A stretch of 38,290 nt of DNA from a virus: positions 1-38,290 of IMG/VR virus record IMGVR_UViG_3300032087_002194; one strand, 5' to 3'. Within the stretch, counting starts at the first letter, position 1. The number at the start of each line of letters is the position of its first letter. The translations under genes were made by a program, and so were the position numbers. Below the pieces are notes generated by a model. It made no database searches, was not told the DNA's origin, and saw only the letters and a program-made list of their open reading frames with translations. Below are positions 21,145 to 29,543 of this stretch, piece after piece.

Positions 21145-23675
21145 CAGCTCAAGAGACCTCCAGGACGCTTCTGCATGATCAACTCATGTTTGACGGCCGC
21201 GGCAATTGCTGCGCCTAGTTGATTGGCCTGCGTGTCGTTGCCTTCCACGCTACTGCCGGTGGCGTCCACGTTTACGTTGACGTTGACGTCGCCGCCCATC
21301 TGATTGTTGGGGACAATGCTGCCGCCTCGGCTGGGGGTGAAAAGTTCGGGGCCCTTCTCGCCCACCAAGTAGGACTTGCCCGCTGAGACCGGGCCGCCAG
21401 CTGCACGCTTGCCGCCAAAGATGCCGCTAAAGAGGCCGCCAAACAGGCCACCGCCACCGCCTGGGACGACGCCGAAGAGAGCTGCATTGACCGCAAACTC
21501 GATCAGCTTGTTCATCATGCTGTCGAGCAGGCCCATCGCCACATCGCGCAGGCTCTTCGTGCCCTTGATTGCGCCCTTAATCCCCTCGACGACGCTGTCC
21601 TTAATCGTCATGCCGATGTCCATATAGAGCGCCTTCATGGCCTCGCCAGCCTTCTTCTGCCGGTCTTCAAGCTTTTTGTGCTCTTCGACCTGCTTTTGTA
21701 TTGACTGCAGGTTTAGTTCGTTCTGGTAGAGGACGTTTCCGCGCTCTTCGCCGTGCTGCCTGTGCAACTCGCTCAACAGAAAAGCGTTTGCGACTTCTTC
21801 GACATTGCCCTCAATGATCGCCCGCTGCAGCGCCTGCTGCTCGTGCAATTTGTTGACCTGCTGCTCGAAAGAAAGCCGCTTTTTCTCTTGCTCGGCGAAT
21901 GCAGCCTGCTCAAGTCGCAAAGCCTCTGCCGCCAGATCCCGCTCTTTACCCTTGCCGCCCAGTGCTCCACCAGTTGGAGAGATTCCATTCGCGGCCTCAG
22001 ATGTTCCGGTTCCGCTTGGCCCACCTTGCGTGACACCGCTGCCAGCCTGAACAGTCGTAGAAACAAAACCAGTAACCGCGCTCACGGCCTGCCCGGCCAC
22101 CTGCTGAGCAACGCCACCAACAGCACCAATCAGCGCGGCTGCCTTCTCAAGGATGAAGCGGACAGGGCCGGGGAGCTTGTTGTAGAGGGCTTGTACGACC
22201 GAGACGATCTTGTTAAACGCATCTGTAAAACCGCCGACCAGCGATTGCTTGATTTCAGCGGCCCCGCTTTTGGTGCTCTTGACGATGCCCCCAATGAACT
22301 GACCAAAACGGACACCCAGGCCGACGATGAAATTCTGAATATCGGTGAAGACACCAAGAACGTTTTGGTAAGCCTGCTCAAGCTCAAACGCGATATTCAC
22401 GCCCTGTAGGCCGAGCACCTCGCTGATCGCTTGGCCAACGCCATTGACCGCCGCAAAGATTGCACGGAACGGCGCCGCCAAGGTTTTGAGGCTCATCGCG
22501 AAGACCTCGACCGTCACGGCCGCGACCTTGAACACCGATTTCAACAAAAGGCCAATCTCGGAGCCATCGGCGAACAGGTTCGAGAACGCCGTCTGCAATC
22601 GCTTGATCGAGCCTTGAATCGTGTCGGACGCCTCAAACGCTGCCTTGGCCGCGGCGCCCTGCGAGTTCTTCTGGTTCTCTAGCAGCCTGTTGAATTTCTC
22701 GGTGTCGTTCAGCAGCGCCAAGATCGAGGGACCGGCCTCAGTGCCAAACGCTTTAATGACGGTGCCAGCGTCGGCGCCGGACTTCTTGATCTTCTCAAGC
22801 GTCCCCGCCAAGCCGTCCGACTTCAGAGTCGAGGCGGTGATGTTGACGCCTAGTTTCTTAAACTCTTCGCCAACCTTGCCAGCTGCAACCTGAGCGAAGG
22901 CCGTTTTCAATGCAGTGAAGGTAACCTCTGCGCCTTGGCCACCTGCAGTGATCTGAGCGACTGCCGCGTTCACCTCTTCCAGAGGCACGCCCAAAGCAGC
23001 AGCAACAGGGGCCACCTTCGCAATGTTGGCTGCGTATTGACCGATGACGATTTTGCCGTCGTTCTGGGTCTGAATGAACCCATCGACCAACTTGGCCGCC
23101 TTGTCAGCTTCTAGGCCGTAGGCGTTGAGGACAGAGGTCGTTGCATCGCCGACAGTGTTGATGTCGGAAAAACCACCCGTTGCACCTTGGCTTGCAGCCT
23201 TGAGGATGCCAGCAGCATCGGCCGCGTTAGTGAAACCAGCCGAAGCGACGTCATAGGCCGCGCTCGTAAGCTCGACCACACTGGCCTGTCCTGCCAGTTC
23301 ACGACTCACACCCTTGAGTCGTGTAGTCAGCTGATCGCTATTGACGCCGAGAGATCGGACCTTGGCCTCAGCAAAATCCTGCTGGGCTAGCACTTGGAAC
23401 GCCTGGGTCATGGCGCCCGCTGCCGACAGCAAAAGGCCCACTGGCCCCAGAGCTGCTTTGACTGCAGTACCTAAAGCGCGAACGCCAGGGGCCGCAATCT
23501 TGGCCGCAACGCCCAGCTTGGCAGTTCCTGCGCCTGCAGCTGAAGCGGCCTTGCCTTGTTTATTTAGTGAACCTTGGGCCGCCTTTGCCGCGTCGTCGAG
23601 CTTATTGACGTGGCCCGTCAGCTTTTTGGTCGCCTGTTCTGCCTGCGACGTTTCAAAGCGAACGACTACAGCCAC
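21144..23675 (-). CDS. H: tape measure protein
   Basis: An 843-aa lambda gpH-type protein that sets tail length and is ejected with the DNA. N-terminal MAVVVRFETSQAEQATKKLT coiled coil, then the phage TMP core (LKGVSRELAGQASVVELTSA, FTNAADAAGILKAASQGATG, GQGAEVTFTALKTAFAQV), several hydrophobic segments (AAPFRAIFAAVNGVGQAISE), long charged coiled coils (QKQVEEHKKLEDRQKK type) and a C-terminal domain with SYLVGEKGPELFTPSRGGS. At 0.15 nm per residue a tail of about 125 nm is predicted. Its length is close to lambda's 853 aa. Confidence 0.93.
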   Translation of the reverse strand: MAVVVRFETSQAEQATKKLTGHVNKLDDAAKAAQGSLNKQGKAASAAGAGTAKLGVAAKIAAPGVRALGTAVKAALGPVGLLLSAAGAMTQAFQVLAQQDFAEAKVRSLGVNSDQLTTRLKGVSRELAGQASVVELTSAAYDVASAGFTNAADAAGILKAASQGATGGFSDINTVGDATTSVLNAYGLEADKAAKLVDGFIQTQNDGKIVIGQYAANIAKVAPVAAALGVPLEEVNAAVAQITAGGQGAEVTFTALKTAFAQVAAGKVGEEFKKLGVNITASTLKSDGLAGTLEKIKKSGADAGTVIKAFGTEAGPSILALLNDTEKFNRLLENQKNSQGAAAKAAFEASDTIQGSIKRLQTAFSNLFADGSEIGLLLKSVFKVAAVTVEVFAMSLKTLAAPFRAIFAAVNGVGQAISEVLGLQGVNIAFELEQAYQNVLGVFTDIQNFIVGLGVRFGQFIGGIVKSTKSGAAEIKQSLVGGFTDAFNKIVSVVQALYNKLPGPVRFILEKAAALIGAVGGVAQQVAGQAVSAVTGFVSTTVQAGSGVTQGGPSGTGTSEAANGISPTGGALGGKGKERDLAAEALRLEQAAFAEQEKKRLSFEQQVNKLHEQQALQRAIIEGNVEEVANAFLLSELHRQHGEERGNVLYQNELNLQSIQKQVEEHKKLEDRQKKAGEAMKALYMDIGMTIKDSVVEGIKGAIKGTKSLRDVAMGLLDSMMNKLIEFAVNAALFGVVPGGGGGLFGGLFSGIFGGKRAAGGPVSAGKSYLVGEKGPELFTPSRGGSIVPNNQMGGDVNVNVNVDATGSSVEGNDTQANQLGAAIAAAVKHELIMQKRPGGLLS

Positions 23676-23699
23676 AGTTCGACCAAGACTGAGTGCAGT

Positions 23700-24232
23700 C
23701 TATCGGCGAGAACGCTTGGCCCTTTCCATCGCGGCCTCTTCTCTTTCGCCCTTCAATTCATAGTACGCCGCGAAATGAACGAACTCCGCATCGGTCAATT
23801 CCGTGCGGAGCTTGCTCACTGTCATGCCTAACTCGCAGGCCAAGAAGAACTCAAAGTTGAGCCAGTTGTCCTGCTTCAGTCGTTTTTTGCTTCTTCCATG
23901 CTGGCCTCTTCACCAAGGCCAAACAGGAACAGCTCGAGGTCGTTGAGGACAGACTCGGGGAGTTGACGCTGCAGCTTTGCCGCATCAGCAGAGGCGAAAG
24001 CTTTGGTGCCATCCTCTAGCTCTGCCATTTGGCAAAGCATCTGCGTGGAGATGTCGAGCGCCTCCTCGGTGCCAGCCAAAGACTGGGCCTTTTTGCGATC
24101 GGAGCGGGTGATGGGTCGAAAGTACAGATCGACAATCGCAGCACCCGCCGCGTTCTTCAAGACGAACTTTCGGCGCTGGCTGAGGTCAAAAGCCTCAACC
24201 AGCAGATCGACAGTTCGCTTAGAAGCAGGCAT
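23700..24232 (-). CDS. tail assembly chaperone GT made by -1 frameshift
   Basis: Ribosomes slipping one base back at A-AAA-AAC (23882-23888) join the G reading frame to a second frame that ends at TAG 23700-23702. The result is about 177 aa: 117 from G plus 60 from the T part. The T part continues as RLKQDNWLNFEFFLACELGM, then TVSKLRTELTDAEFVHFAAY and YELKGEREEAAMERAKR, exactly the short helical domain expected for a lambda T-like extension. Some ribosomes make G, a minority GT; the two chaperone the tape measure and are not in the finished tail. An ATG at 23825 could also start a 41-aa fragment, but no independent gene is needed. Confidence 0.9.
23876..24232 (-). CDS. G: tail assembly chaperone G
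   Basis: A 118-aa protein made by normal termination (TGA 23876-23878). It is basic then acidic: MPASKRTVDLLVEAFDLSQR at the start, a beta strand pair (KFVLKNAAGAAIVDLYFRPI), a helical QSLAGTEEALDISTQMLCQM and a Glu-rich end (LGEEASMEEAKND). It lies between the tail tube and tape measure genes, the invariant position of this chaperone in siphoviruses. Ends 24 bp before the tail tube's neighbour spacing, in one operon. Confidence 0.88.
   Translation of the reverse strand: MPASKRTVDLLVEAFDLSQRRKFVLKNAAGAAIVDLYFRPITRSDRKKAQSLAGTEEALDISTQMLCQMAELEDGTKAFASADAAKLQRQLPESVLNDLELFLFGLGEEASMEEAKND
23882..23888 (-). promoter_or_regulatory. -1 frameshift slippery site A-AAA-AAC
   Basis: The heptamer is in phase with the G frame (GCA AAA AAC GAC TGA on the minus strand) and one codon before its stop. 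Downstream, the -1 frame is open for 60 codons with T-like content. No obvious pseudoknot was worked out. Confidence 0.88.
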
Positions 24233-24267
24233 CAGAGCTTATTAAATCGCCCTGATGCTACACCTCA

Positions 24268-24690
24268 TCACTCAAGGTTGGAAGTGATCGCGCCGCTAGT
24301 GATGAAGTTGGCGGTAACAACAACCAGCTCGCCGACGGTGGAAGTGATCTCCATGTCGGTGATGATTCCGGCAAAGCTGACGGAGTCAGTGCCGGATGTT
24401 GTGCCGGTAGTGAACAGCTCAAAGGTGGCATCTGCGGGGTCTGCAGTAGTCACCACGTCCTCAAGGAAGCCAGCCTGGCCAGTTGCGTCGGGGTCATAGA
24501 CCAGCTCAACGGTGCCAGAACCGGAGACCAAGCTGCCAACGAACGAACGGAAGGTGTCGCCGTGATCAGTGACGTCCAAGGTTTCCTTGGTAACGCTCAG
24601 GCTCCAAGAGCGAGTGCCAACAATAGTGGCATTGGTAGAACCGGCGGCGTCGAACTGAACGGCGCCCTGTTCTCCGCGGAGAATGGCCAT
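24268..24690 (-). CDS. major tail (tube) protein, 140 aa
   Basis: A tail tube subunit that polymerises into hexameric rings. It starts MAILRGEQGAVQFDAAGSTN and continues TRSWSLSVTKETLDVTDHGD, TFRSFVGSLVSGSGTVELVY and ELVVVTANFITSGAI, a beta-sandwich pattern shared by tube proteins. Size 140 aa is in the usual range for short tube proteins. Between the tail terminator and the G/GT chaperones. Confidence 0.88.
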   Translation of the reverse strand: MAILRGEQGAVQFDAAGSTNATIVGTRSWSLSVTKETLDVTDHGDTFRSFVGSLVSGSGTVELVYDPDATGQAGFLEDVVTTADPADATFELFTTGTTSGTDSVSFAGIITDMEITSTVGELVVVTANFITSGAITSNLE

Positions 24691-24693
24691 GGG

Positions 24694-25119
24694 TCAGAGT
24701 TCCTCGATGGATTCAAAGGTCACACGGACCTGAGTTTGGAAGTAGCCCTCGGGAGCTGGTGTAGCCAGTGCCTCTGGACCAATCGGAGCGTCGAAGAAAA
24801 CCCCCGACACGATGACCCTATTGTAAAGATCCCGGACTCTTTTCCCGATCACATAGTTGGCCCCAGCGCCAGTACCAGCAGGGCTAAAGATGTTTAGGAC
24901 GACAACGCCAAACAGGCGGTTTCGTGAATTGGTCGTGCCGCCTTGGCTCAGATATTCGTTACGGCCAAAGCGGACTAGGCACTGAACAAAGGACGAGTTT
25001 GGGGTCGGCTCAAACGGCATATTTGCGAACACCGCTGAGATAGCTGGAGTCTCTGCCAGCTCGGTTGCGAGGCGGCCTTCGATGGTGGCCCGAATCGTGT
25101 TGAGGTTTGCGGCTGCCAT
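24694..25119 (-). CDS. tail terminator-like protein, 141 aa
   Basis: Caps the growing tail tube and stops it at the length set by the tape measure (gpU-like / DUF4128 type). Features: AANLNTIRATIEGRLATELA at the N-terminus, FVQCLVRFGRNEYLSQGG, RLFGVVVLNIFSPAGTGAGA and the end EGYFQTQVRVTFESIEEL. Its place between the neck protein at 25119 and the tube protein at 24268 is the standard one. Identification rests on position and fold pattern more than strong sequence signature. Confidence 0.75.
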   Translation of the reverse strand: MAAANLNTIRATIEGRLATELAETPAISAVFANMPFEPTPNSSFVQCLVRFGRNEYLSQGGTTNSRNRLFGVVVLNIFSPAGTGAGANYVIGKRVRDLYNRVIVSGVFFDAPIGPEALATPAPEGYFQTQVRVTFESIEEL

Positions 25120-25592
25120 CAGAAAAAGTTTTTCAGAAACTGTCGGGCCGCTTTATCGAGAAACGCTTGCGCCTCCTTCTCGGCCAAGTCAGGGAAGCCC
25201 GGATCGACCCCTTGATTGCGTGCTGGCTTGAGACTTGGATTTCCGACTTGGTACTTGCCGCCCCAAGACGGCGGGAGGTTGGTGCCGTAAGCCACCGGCT
25301 CGGCATATTCAAGGTTGTTGTGAATGCTGTAGGTATTGCCTAGCTCGAAATTGTCGAGACTGAAATTGATTGCGGTTGGGGGCGGAAAATTCTTGTAATT
25401 GCCGGGAGGCATTGGCTCACCGGACTCGTCGTTCTCGCCAATCATCCAGCTGGCACGAAAACGCCCAGTATCAACAGGGCTGCCCTCCTTGACTCTGGCA
25501 TCGGCCATTAGAACCGTTTCGCGCAGAACAGCCTCGCCGAACTCCTTCAGCTGGGGCCCGATGTCTGAAAGCTTGCTTGCCTTCTTGGCCAT
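25119..25592 (-). CDS. HK97 gp10-like neck protein, 157 aa
   Basis: A neck or minor tail (gpZ-like) protein joining head and tail. Recognisable pieces are the helical start LSDIGPQLKEFGEAVLRETV, the SPVDTGRFRASWMIG motif (P-V-D-T-G-x-x-R-x-S-W is the hallmark of this family) and YSIHNNLEYAEPVAYG. The C-terminal half is less typical and rich in Pro and Gly. It overlaps the tail terminator gene by 1 bp. Confidence 0.82.
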   Translation of the reverse strand: MAKKASKLSDIGPQLKEFGEAVLRETVLMADARVKEGSPVDTGRFRASWMIGENDESGEPMPPGNYKNFPPPTAINFSLDNFELGNTYSIHNNLEYAEPVAYGTNLPPSWGGKYQVGNPSLKPARNQGVDPGFPDLAEKEAQAFLDKAARQFLKNFF

Positions 25593-25594
25593 CG

Positions 25595-25951
25595 CTACGC
25601 CCTCAGGATGAACTCGTAGATCAGATCGACGCCGGTCAGCTCCTCAACCCGCAGGTCGATGATCTGATGCACGACAGACCCGATCACGATCTTGTCGCGA
25701 TTGCTGGGCCGAGAAGCGAACTCCTCAGCCGGCACCGTCAGGATCTTGTCGCTGGCCTGCACAAGGTCGTTGACCTCGCGCTCGCTCACATTGCTAAGGA
25801 TCCCGGTGTGCTCGGTGTCCGTGTTTGTCTCGGCGATCGTGCCATTGGCCGTGCTGTAAGCGCCGGTCGAGACACTGCGGAAGGTCACCTCGGTGCCCAC
25901 CTTGGCGAATGCCTTAGGCAGAACCTTCGCGATCAGGTCGCCGAGTGCCAT
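25595..25951 (-). CDS. head-closure / connector-like protein, 118 aa
   Basis: A beta-rich small protein: ALGDLIAKVLPKAFAKVGTE then TFRSVSTGAYSTANGTIAET and VVHQIIDLRVEELTGVDLIY. By position between the adaptor and the HK97 gp10-like protein it should be a head-closure (Hc1) or stopper protein of the connector. No unique motif was seen, so the function is inferred. Confidence 0.7.
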   Translation of the reverse strand: MALGDLIAKVLPKAFAKVGTEVTFRSVSTGAYSTANGTIAETNTDTEHTGILSNVSEREVNDLVQASDKILTVPAEEFASRPSNRDKIVIGSVVHQIIDLRVEELTGVDLIYEFILRA

Positions 25952-25954
25952 TGA

Positions 25955-26197
25955 TCAAGCCTCGTAGGCGACGACTTGGCCGCTGGCCAGGGTGATGCTG
26001 GTGATCATGATGCCCTCGATGGTGGTCGAGGCATTCATGGTGATGCCGTTGATGGTACTGCTGCCGTTCTCGGTCAGACTCTCCGAAACGAAGGTGCAGC
26101 TCGCATCAGCGAGAGCGTGGACCTTGACGAAACGGCCAGTGTGGGCAGCTGTGTCAGTGATGATTATGGCCTTGGAAGGCTCGTAACCCATGCCCAT
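25955..26197 (-). CDS. small beta protein, 80 aa
   Basis: Unknown. Beta-rich, with Thr/Ile/Ser repeats: AIIITDTAAHTGRFVKVHAL and NGITMNASTTIEGIMITSIT, ending LASGQVVAYEA, a pattern typical of small virion decoration or fibre-knob modules. Flanked on both sides by connector genes with gaps of only 2-3 bp. It may be an accessory head or neck decoration protein. Confidence 0.65.
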   Translation of the reverse strand: MGMGYEPSKAIIITDTAAHTGRFVKVHALADASCTFVSESLTENGSSTINGITMNASTTIEGIMITSITLASGQVVAYEA

Positions 26198-26199
26198 GA

Positions 26200-26760
26200 T
26201 CAGCTCCGTTTGACAGAAATGTTGCCCGGTCCACTGATTCTAAGGCCGATCAAATACCGCTCCACCATTGGCGGAATGCGATCAGCACCTACAGCGCCGA
26301 AGAAATTAGGGGTGATATTGACCGAGCCGACTTGCAGGTTCTTAAAGTCTTCGAGGCCGCTTAGCTCAAGGCCGTCAACGTTGTTGTGCAGGTAGACCGC
26401 AAGAACGATTGTGGCCCGCTTGACTTGGTCCGGGATTTCTTCGGTGGTGAAGTAGTCCTCAGTCAGGCGGAACGGGAAACCAGTGGTGTAGGTCCGCTGA
26501 TAGGTGTCCGGCTTGCGCACCCCGTCGCGGGGCCATTGCAGAGCCTGATCGTTGTCAGCCCGTGCACCGAGGAACCGCTCGCGATCAATACGCTGCGTTG
26601 CTGCGGTCAGTGCCCGGTTGCGTGTGTCGTCGTTGCCTGATTCCCACTTGGCGACGTCGGTGCTATTCACCATCGCCTCGACCAAAGCGTTGGCGTCACT
26701 CAACGTCAGGTAGCTGTTGGCGCTTGACCCGCCGACTGTTGCGTCGATCGTGACTGCCAT
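26200..26760 (-). CDS. head-tail adaptor (DnaT-like domain), 186 aa
   Basis: An Ad1-type adaptor bound under the portal. The N-terminus VTIDATVGGSSANSYLTLSD and helical LTAATQRIDRERFLGARADN followed by QALQWPRDGV match the phage protein family labelled putative DnaT-like ssDNA-binding domain, which in phages is a connector. The middle VKRATIVLAVYLHNNVDG is the second core helix. Not a DNA-replication factor here, given position. Overlaps the small gene at 26696 by 65 bp. Confidence 0.8.
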   Translation of the reverse strand: MAVTIDATVGGSSANSYLTLSDANALVEAMVNSTDVAKWESGNDDTRNRALTAATQRIDRERFLGARADNDQALQWPRDGVRKPDTYQRTYTTGFPFRLTEDYFTTEEIPDQVKRATIVLAVYLHNNVDGLELSGLEDFKNLQVGSVNITPNFFGAVGADRIPPMVERYLIGLRISGPGNISVKRS

Positions 26761-26866
26761 CGGGCTTCTCTACTGATTTCTTAGGAGAACGCTTAGGGGG
26801 AGTGGAGGCCACTGCCGAAGCAGCAGCCTCACGCTCTTTTGCTCGCCTAAATGCGAACAGACCCAT
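26696..26866 (-). CDS. small very basic protein, 56 aa
   Basis: ATG at 26866 overlaps the stop of the decoration gene (TGATG) and the frame ends at 26696, inside the adaptor gene. The product begins MGLFAFRRAKEREAAASAVA and continues with Lys/Arg/Ser stretches. Similar short basic proteins occur between capsid and connector genes in other phages. The real extent may be shorter, since the 3' 65 bp overlap the adaptor. Function unknown. Confidence 0.55.
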   Translation of the reverse strand: MGLFAFRRAKEREAAASAVASTPPKRSPKKSVEKPDGSHDRRNSRRVKRQQLPDVE

Positions 26867-27231
26867 CAGGACGTAGCGCCCTTGATGACGACGTAGTTCA
26901 GCACGATGGCCTCACCCAGGGAGCCGCCGGACACGTTGCTGACAGTGATCGCGAAGGATCCAGCAGCAAGAGTGTTGGCCTGCACCAAGTAGGAGCCAGC
27001 AGTGCCAGCCGATGCATGGTTGACGACAACCACGTCGGAGGCGGTCACCTTGTCATTGGTGACAGCGAACGACACCTCGGCGCCAGCTGCAAGAGCAGCG
27101 TCAGCCATGGTGATTGCACCAGAAGCGGCGTTGATGGTCACGCCGGTGCTCTTGTCCGTGGCTTGGGTCACGGACGAACCGGAGGTGTAGCCAATGGCCA
27201 GACCTGCGGTTGCTTCAAAAACAGATGCCAT
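26866..27231 (-). CDS. capsid decoration/stabilising protein, 121 aa
   Basis: A head decoration protein. Ala/Val/Ser/Gly-rich beta-sandwich sequence: GAITMADAALAAGAEVSFAV then TNDKVTASDVVVVNHASAGT and SFAITVSNVSGGSLGEAIVL. This alternation is typical of Ig-like capsid-stabilising proteins of marine siphophages. It follows the major capsid gene by 15 bp. Confidence 0.78.
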   Translation of the reverse strand: MASVFEATAGLAIGYTSGSSVTQATDKSTGVTINAASGAITMADAALAAGAEVSFAVTNDKVTASDVVVVNHASAGTAGSYLVQANTLAAGSFAITVSNVSGGSLGEAIVLNYVVIKGATS

Positions 27232-27246
27232 GGTTAGTTAGTCCCC

Positions 27247-28269
27247 TCAATCTAGATTGGAGATAACGGTCGCACGACAAATGCCCAGGTTCTTGGTCTC
27301 ATAAACCTTGGACCAGTTGCCCACGGTTTCGAGAGTAGAGGCGTTGGGATTGACGGTGCTGGAGGTGTAACGAGCCCCGATCGGGTGATACACATAATGC
27401 AGGTCCATCGACATGGCATCGCTCTTGGCGAGGATGTCACGATCGACCTCAGTCCGCATTGCGAGTTGCTCGCCGCTGCCGACTGCACCTTGGGTGAAGA
27501 AGTAGCAGGCGTACTCGGTGGAGGAGCCGCTGCCAGCAGTCTGCACATCGTCAGAGACGATCACATTGAGACCCATGAATCGGGCCACAGTGGGGCTGCC
27601 GAATGCACCGGCGGTCGAACCCTGAGTTGCACTGGTGTCAGCTGCACCCGTGTCGTCATAAACGAAATCAAGGGCACGCCTTTCCAAAAGGTCGTAATAA
27701 ACCGAGGAGTGCACGCACATTGCGGTGAGCTTGTCACCTTGATCGCCCAGCTTGTTGCGAACGCGAGCAATGTGGCGGGGGCTCAGAACGGTGGGGGTGT
27801 CACCAGATTCGCCGTCGATCGTCAGATCGAAGAAAGCGGCGGAGCTGCTGGTGGAGTTCACCGAGCCGAACACACCAGCCAAGCAGGACAGGAGATCCTT
27901 TTGACGCTGGTTTGCGACATAGTTAGCCACCTTTTGACCGATTGCGGCCATGGGGTCGCTACCTGCAGCCAGAGCGGCCAGGTCTCTTGCCTCGAAGGCC
28001 CGCCCGCGATGGAGGATGACTCCAGTTTGACGGTCAGCAGTGATCTTGCCGGGGGTCAGAGAGGTGCTATCGGACAGAACCTCAAAATCGCCGGAAAGGT
28101 TTGCTTTCCAGAAGGGGACATTGACGAAGTCTCCACCCTCAGTCGCATTGAGTTCAGCCAAAGGCTGCACCACACCGCTTGCCAAGAAGGCATCACGTTT
28201 GGTGGACTCTTCAATAACGTAGGGGGTGAACACTTCGGGCACAATAATGTCGGACCGAAGGGTCGCCAT
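27247..28269 (-). CDS. major capsid protein, 340 aa
   Basis: The main shell subunit with an HK97-type fold (coat protein family of the gp13 kind). N-terminus MATLRSDIIVPEVFTPYVIE, then GGDFVNVPFWKANLSGDFEV, VANYVANQRQKDLLSCLAGV, SVYYDLLERRALDFVYDDT, FMGLNVIVSDDVQTAGSGSS and the C-terminal STLETVGNWSKVYETKNLGI. Length and the N-terminal arm then spine-helix pattern fit. Sits between the scaffold and decoration genes. Likely the most strongly expressed late gene, though no separate promoter was found. Confidence 0.92.
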   Translation of the reverse strand: MATLRSDIIVPEVFTPYVIEESTKRDAFLASGVVQPLAELNATEGGDFVNVPFWKANLSGDFEVLSDSTSLTPGKITADRQTGVILHRGRAFEARDLAALAAGSDPMAAIGQKVANYVANQRQKDLLSCLAGVFGSVNSTSSSAAFFDLTIDGESGDTPTVLSPRHIARVRNKLGDQGDKLTAMCVHSSVYYDLLERRALDFVYDDTGAADTSATQGSTAGAFGSPTVARFMGLNVIVSDDVQTAGSGSSTEYACYFFTQGAVGSGEQLAMRTEVDRDILAKSDAMSMDLHYVYHPIGARYTSSTVNPNASTLETVGNWSKVYETKNLGICRATVISNLD

Positions 28270-28344
28270 TGTTGGTTTCCAAAAGTGTTTAACGGTGCGG
28301 GCACAGCCCTATTGGCTCAGCACAGCTTTGCCTTGGTGTTCATA

Positions 28345-29016
28345 TTAACGATTGGCCTGGGCTTTCAATCGCGCATACATATCCGGGTCGGTTCTAAGTA
28401 GACGGCCCTGCTCGGTCAGATTCCAAGTCTCCTTAGTAAACGGGTTCTTGGTGCCAGCAGGAATCTCACCACCTGCGCGGCCCACAGGTGCGCCACTGCC
28501 CTGGGGCTTCGGCTGCTTCTGCATCCAAGCGGGCAAAGTACGAGCCCACTCGGCCACCGGTGTGCGCTCGTAGCCATTGACGACCACAACCGTGCCATCA
28601 GCCTCGCGCTGGATCTGATCCGCGGAAAGCTTGGTCTTCATCACCAAGTCGGGGTCGTGCACAATGTCGGCCAGTGCGCTGACGGCCGGGGTCAGCAGCT
28701 CAAGCTCGCGCACGCGGCTCTCAAGCTCAGCAATCCTGCGATCCTTCTCAGCCGATGCCTCGCGGAACTGTTCCTCCATGGCCTGGCGGGCCTCGGTGTA
28801 CTTGCCCTGCGACTCAAGCTCTTGCTGTTCGGTCTTTCGCTTGAAGTCGAGCAGCTCCTGCACGTCCACACCATCGGGGACGGCCTTGGCCTGCTGCTTC
28901 GCTTTTTTGTATTCGTCTAGCAGCTCGGCATTCTTGCGGCGCATCGCCTCAAGCTCCGCCACCAGATTTTGGTTGTCAGCGTTTTGCTCCACAGGAGCAT
29001 TTTGCTCTTCAGACAT
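28345..29016 (-). CDS. capsid scaffolding protein, 223 aa
   Basis: An assembly scaffold with a long charged coiled coil: ELEAMRRKNAELLDEYKKAK, EQFREASAEKDRRIAELESR, then LSADQIQREADGTVVVVNGY and a basic C-terminal helix (KNPFTKETWNLTEQGRLLRT). No protease domain is visible, so it may be released rather than processed. Directly upstream of the major capsid gene, as expected. A palindrome TTAGCC-ACA-GGCTAA overlaps the leader. Confidence 0.85.
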   Translation of the reverse strand: MSEEQNAPVEQNADNQNLVAELEAMRRKNAELLDEYKKAKQQAKAVPDGVDVQELLDFKRKTEQQELESQGKYTEARQAMEEQFREASAEKDRRIAELESRVRELELLTPAVSALADIVHDPDLVMKTKLSADQIQREADGTVVVVNGYERTPVAEWARTLPAWMQKQPKPQGSGAPVGRAGGEIPAGTKNPFTKETWNLTEQGRLLRTDPDMYARLKAQANR

Positions 29017-29023
29017 TTATTAG

Positions 29024-29034
29024 CCACAGGCTAA
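29024..29034 (-). repeat. 11-bp repeat copy 1
   Basis: CCACAGGCTAA, repeated exactly at 29834-29844; here it lies in TTAGCC-ACA-GGCTAA, a perfect palindrome 3 bp upstream of the scaffold ATG. Possibly an operator or a shared leader element. Confidence 0.4.
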
Positions 29035-29040
29035 ATTGCG

Positions 29041-29319
29041 TCACCACTTTACCTTTGCCGCCCAATATGCCGCAGAGGTTTTGCCTTTAGCGATGTTCTT
29101 CGCGTGACGCGCTCTAAATGATTTGCGCTTGGCCTTGTCAGCTTCTGATTCGCCCTTGCGCGGTGGCTTTGTCTGTGCGCCTTGCTGGCCAAAACGAATC
29201 AAGCGATCCTTGCCGCCGTCCTTGATCACAACAGCGTGAGACTTCCCGCTGCTGTGACCAGGGGTGCGGATGGGCTTGTCGTAGCCCTTGAAGGTATGGC
29301 CGCCGCGCTGGATTGCCAT
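29041..29319 (-). CDS. basic phage protein, 92 aa
   Basis: Lys/Arg/Gly-rich, with GYDKPIRTPGHSSGKSHAVV then DRLIRFGQQGAQTKPPRKGE and KRKSFRARHAKNIAKGKTSA followed by AYWAAKVKW. The KSFRARHAKNI...AYWA-KVKW signature recurs in small phage proteins of unknown function (DUF6321-like, from memory). It could bind DNA or be packaged in the head. It overlaps the next gene by TAATG. Confidence 0.75.
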   Translation of the reverse strand: MAIQRGGHTFKGYDKPIRTPGHSSGKSHAVVIKDGGKDRLIRFGQQGAQTKPPRKGESEADKAKRKSFRARHAKNIAKGKTSAAYWAAKVKW

Positions 29320-29543
29320 TACTTCCGCTTAGGCGCAGAACGCAACTGAGAACGACGCTTAAGCACAGGCCGGCCAGTCGATTCCGACTTAATCCGCACG
29401 ACCGGATCGTCGTCAGTGCCCACGCGGGTGATCTTGCCACCACTCGGCCCCGTAATCGTGGCCCGCTTCCCGCCAGTCCCGGTCACGGTGCCATAGGTGC
29501 GGACCCCTTGATAGGTCCAGCTCACGCGACTGCCCTTTTTCAC
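29319..29543 (-). CDS. TUDOR-like (hypervirulence-associated type) small protein, 74 aa
   Basis: GTG start overlapping the 20-aa gene stop (GTGA). The sequence MKKGSRVSWTYQGVRTYGTV then KITRVGTDDDPVVRIKSEST and LKRRSQL matches the Hva1-TUDOR/DUF2945 small SH3-like domain, with the KGSxVSW...DDPVVxIKSES...SxL pattern. In bacteria these are small chaperone- or stress-linked proteins of unclear role. Found here between structural genes. Confidence 0.78.
   Translation of the reverse strand: MKKGSRVSWTYQGVRTYGTVTGTGGKRATITGPSGGKITRVGTDDDPVVRIKSESTGRPVLKRRSQLRSAPKRK

Noticed and set aside
27385-28401. 338-aa plus-strand open frame
   Set aside because: It is antisense to the clearly coding major capsid gene, is Gly/His/Cys-rich and resembles no protein; a GC-rich codon shadow.
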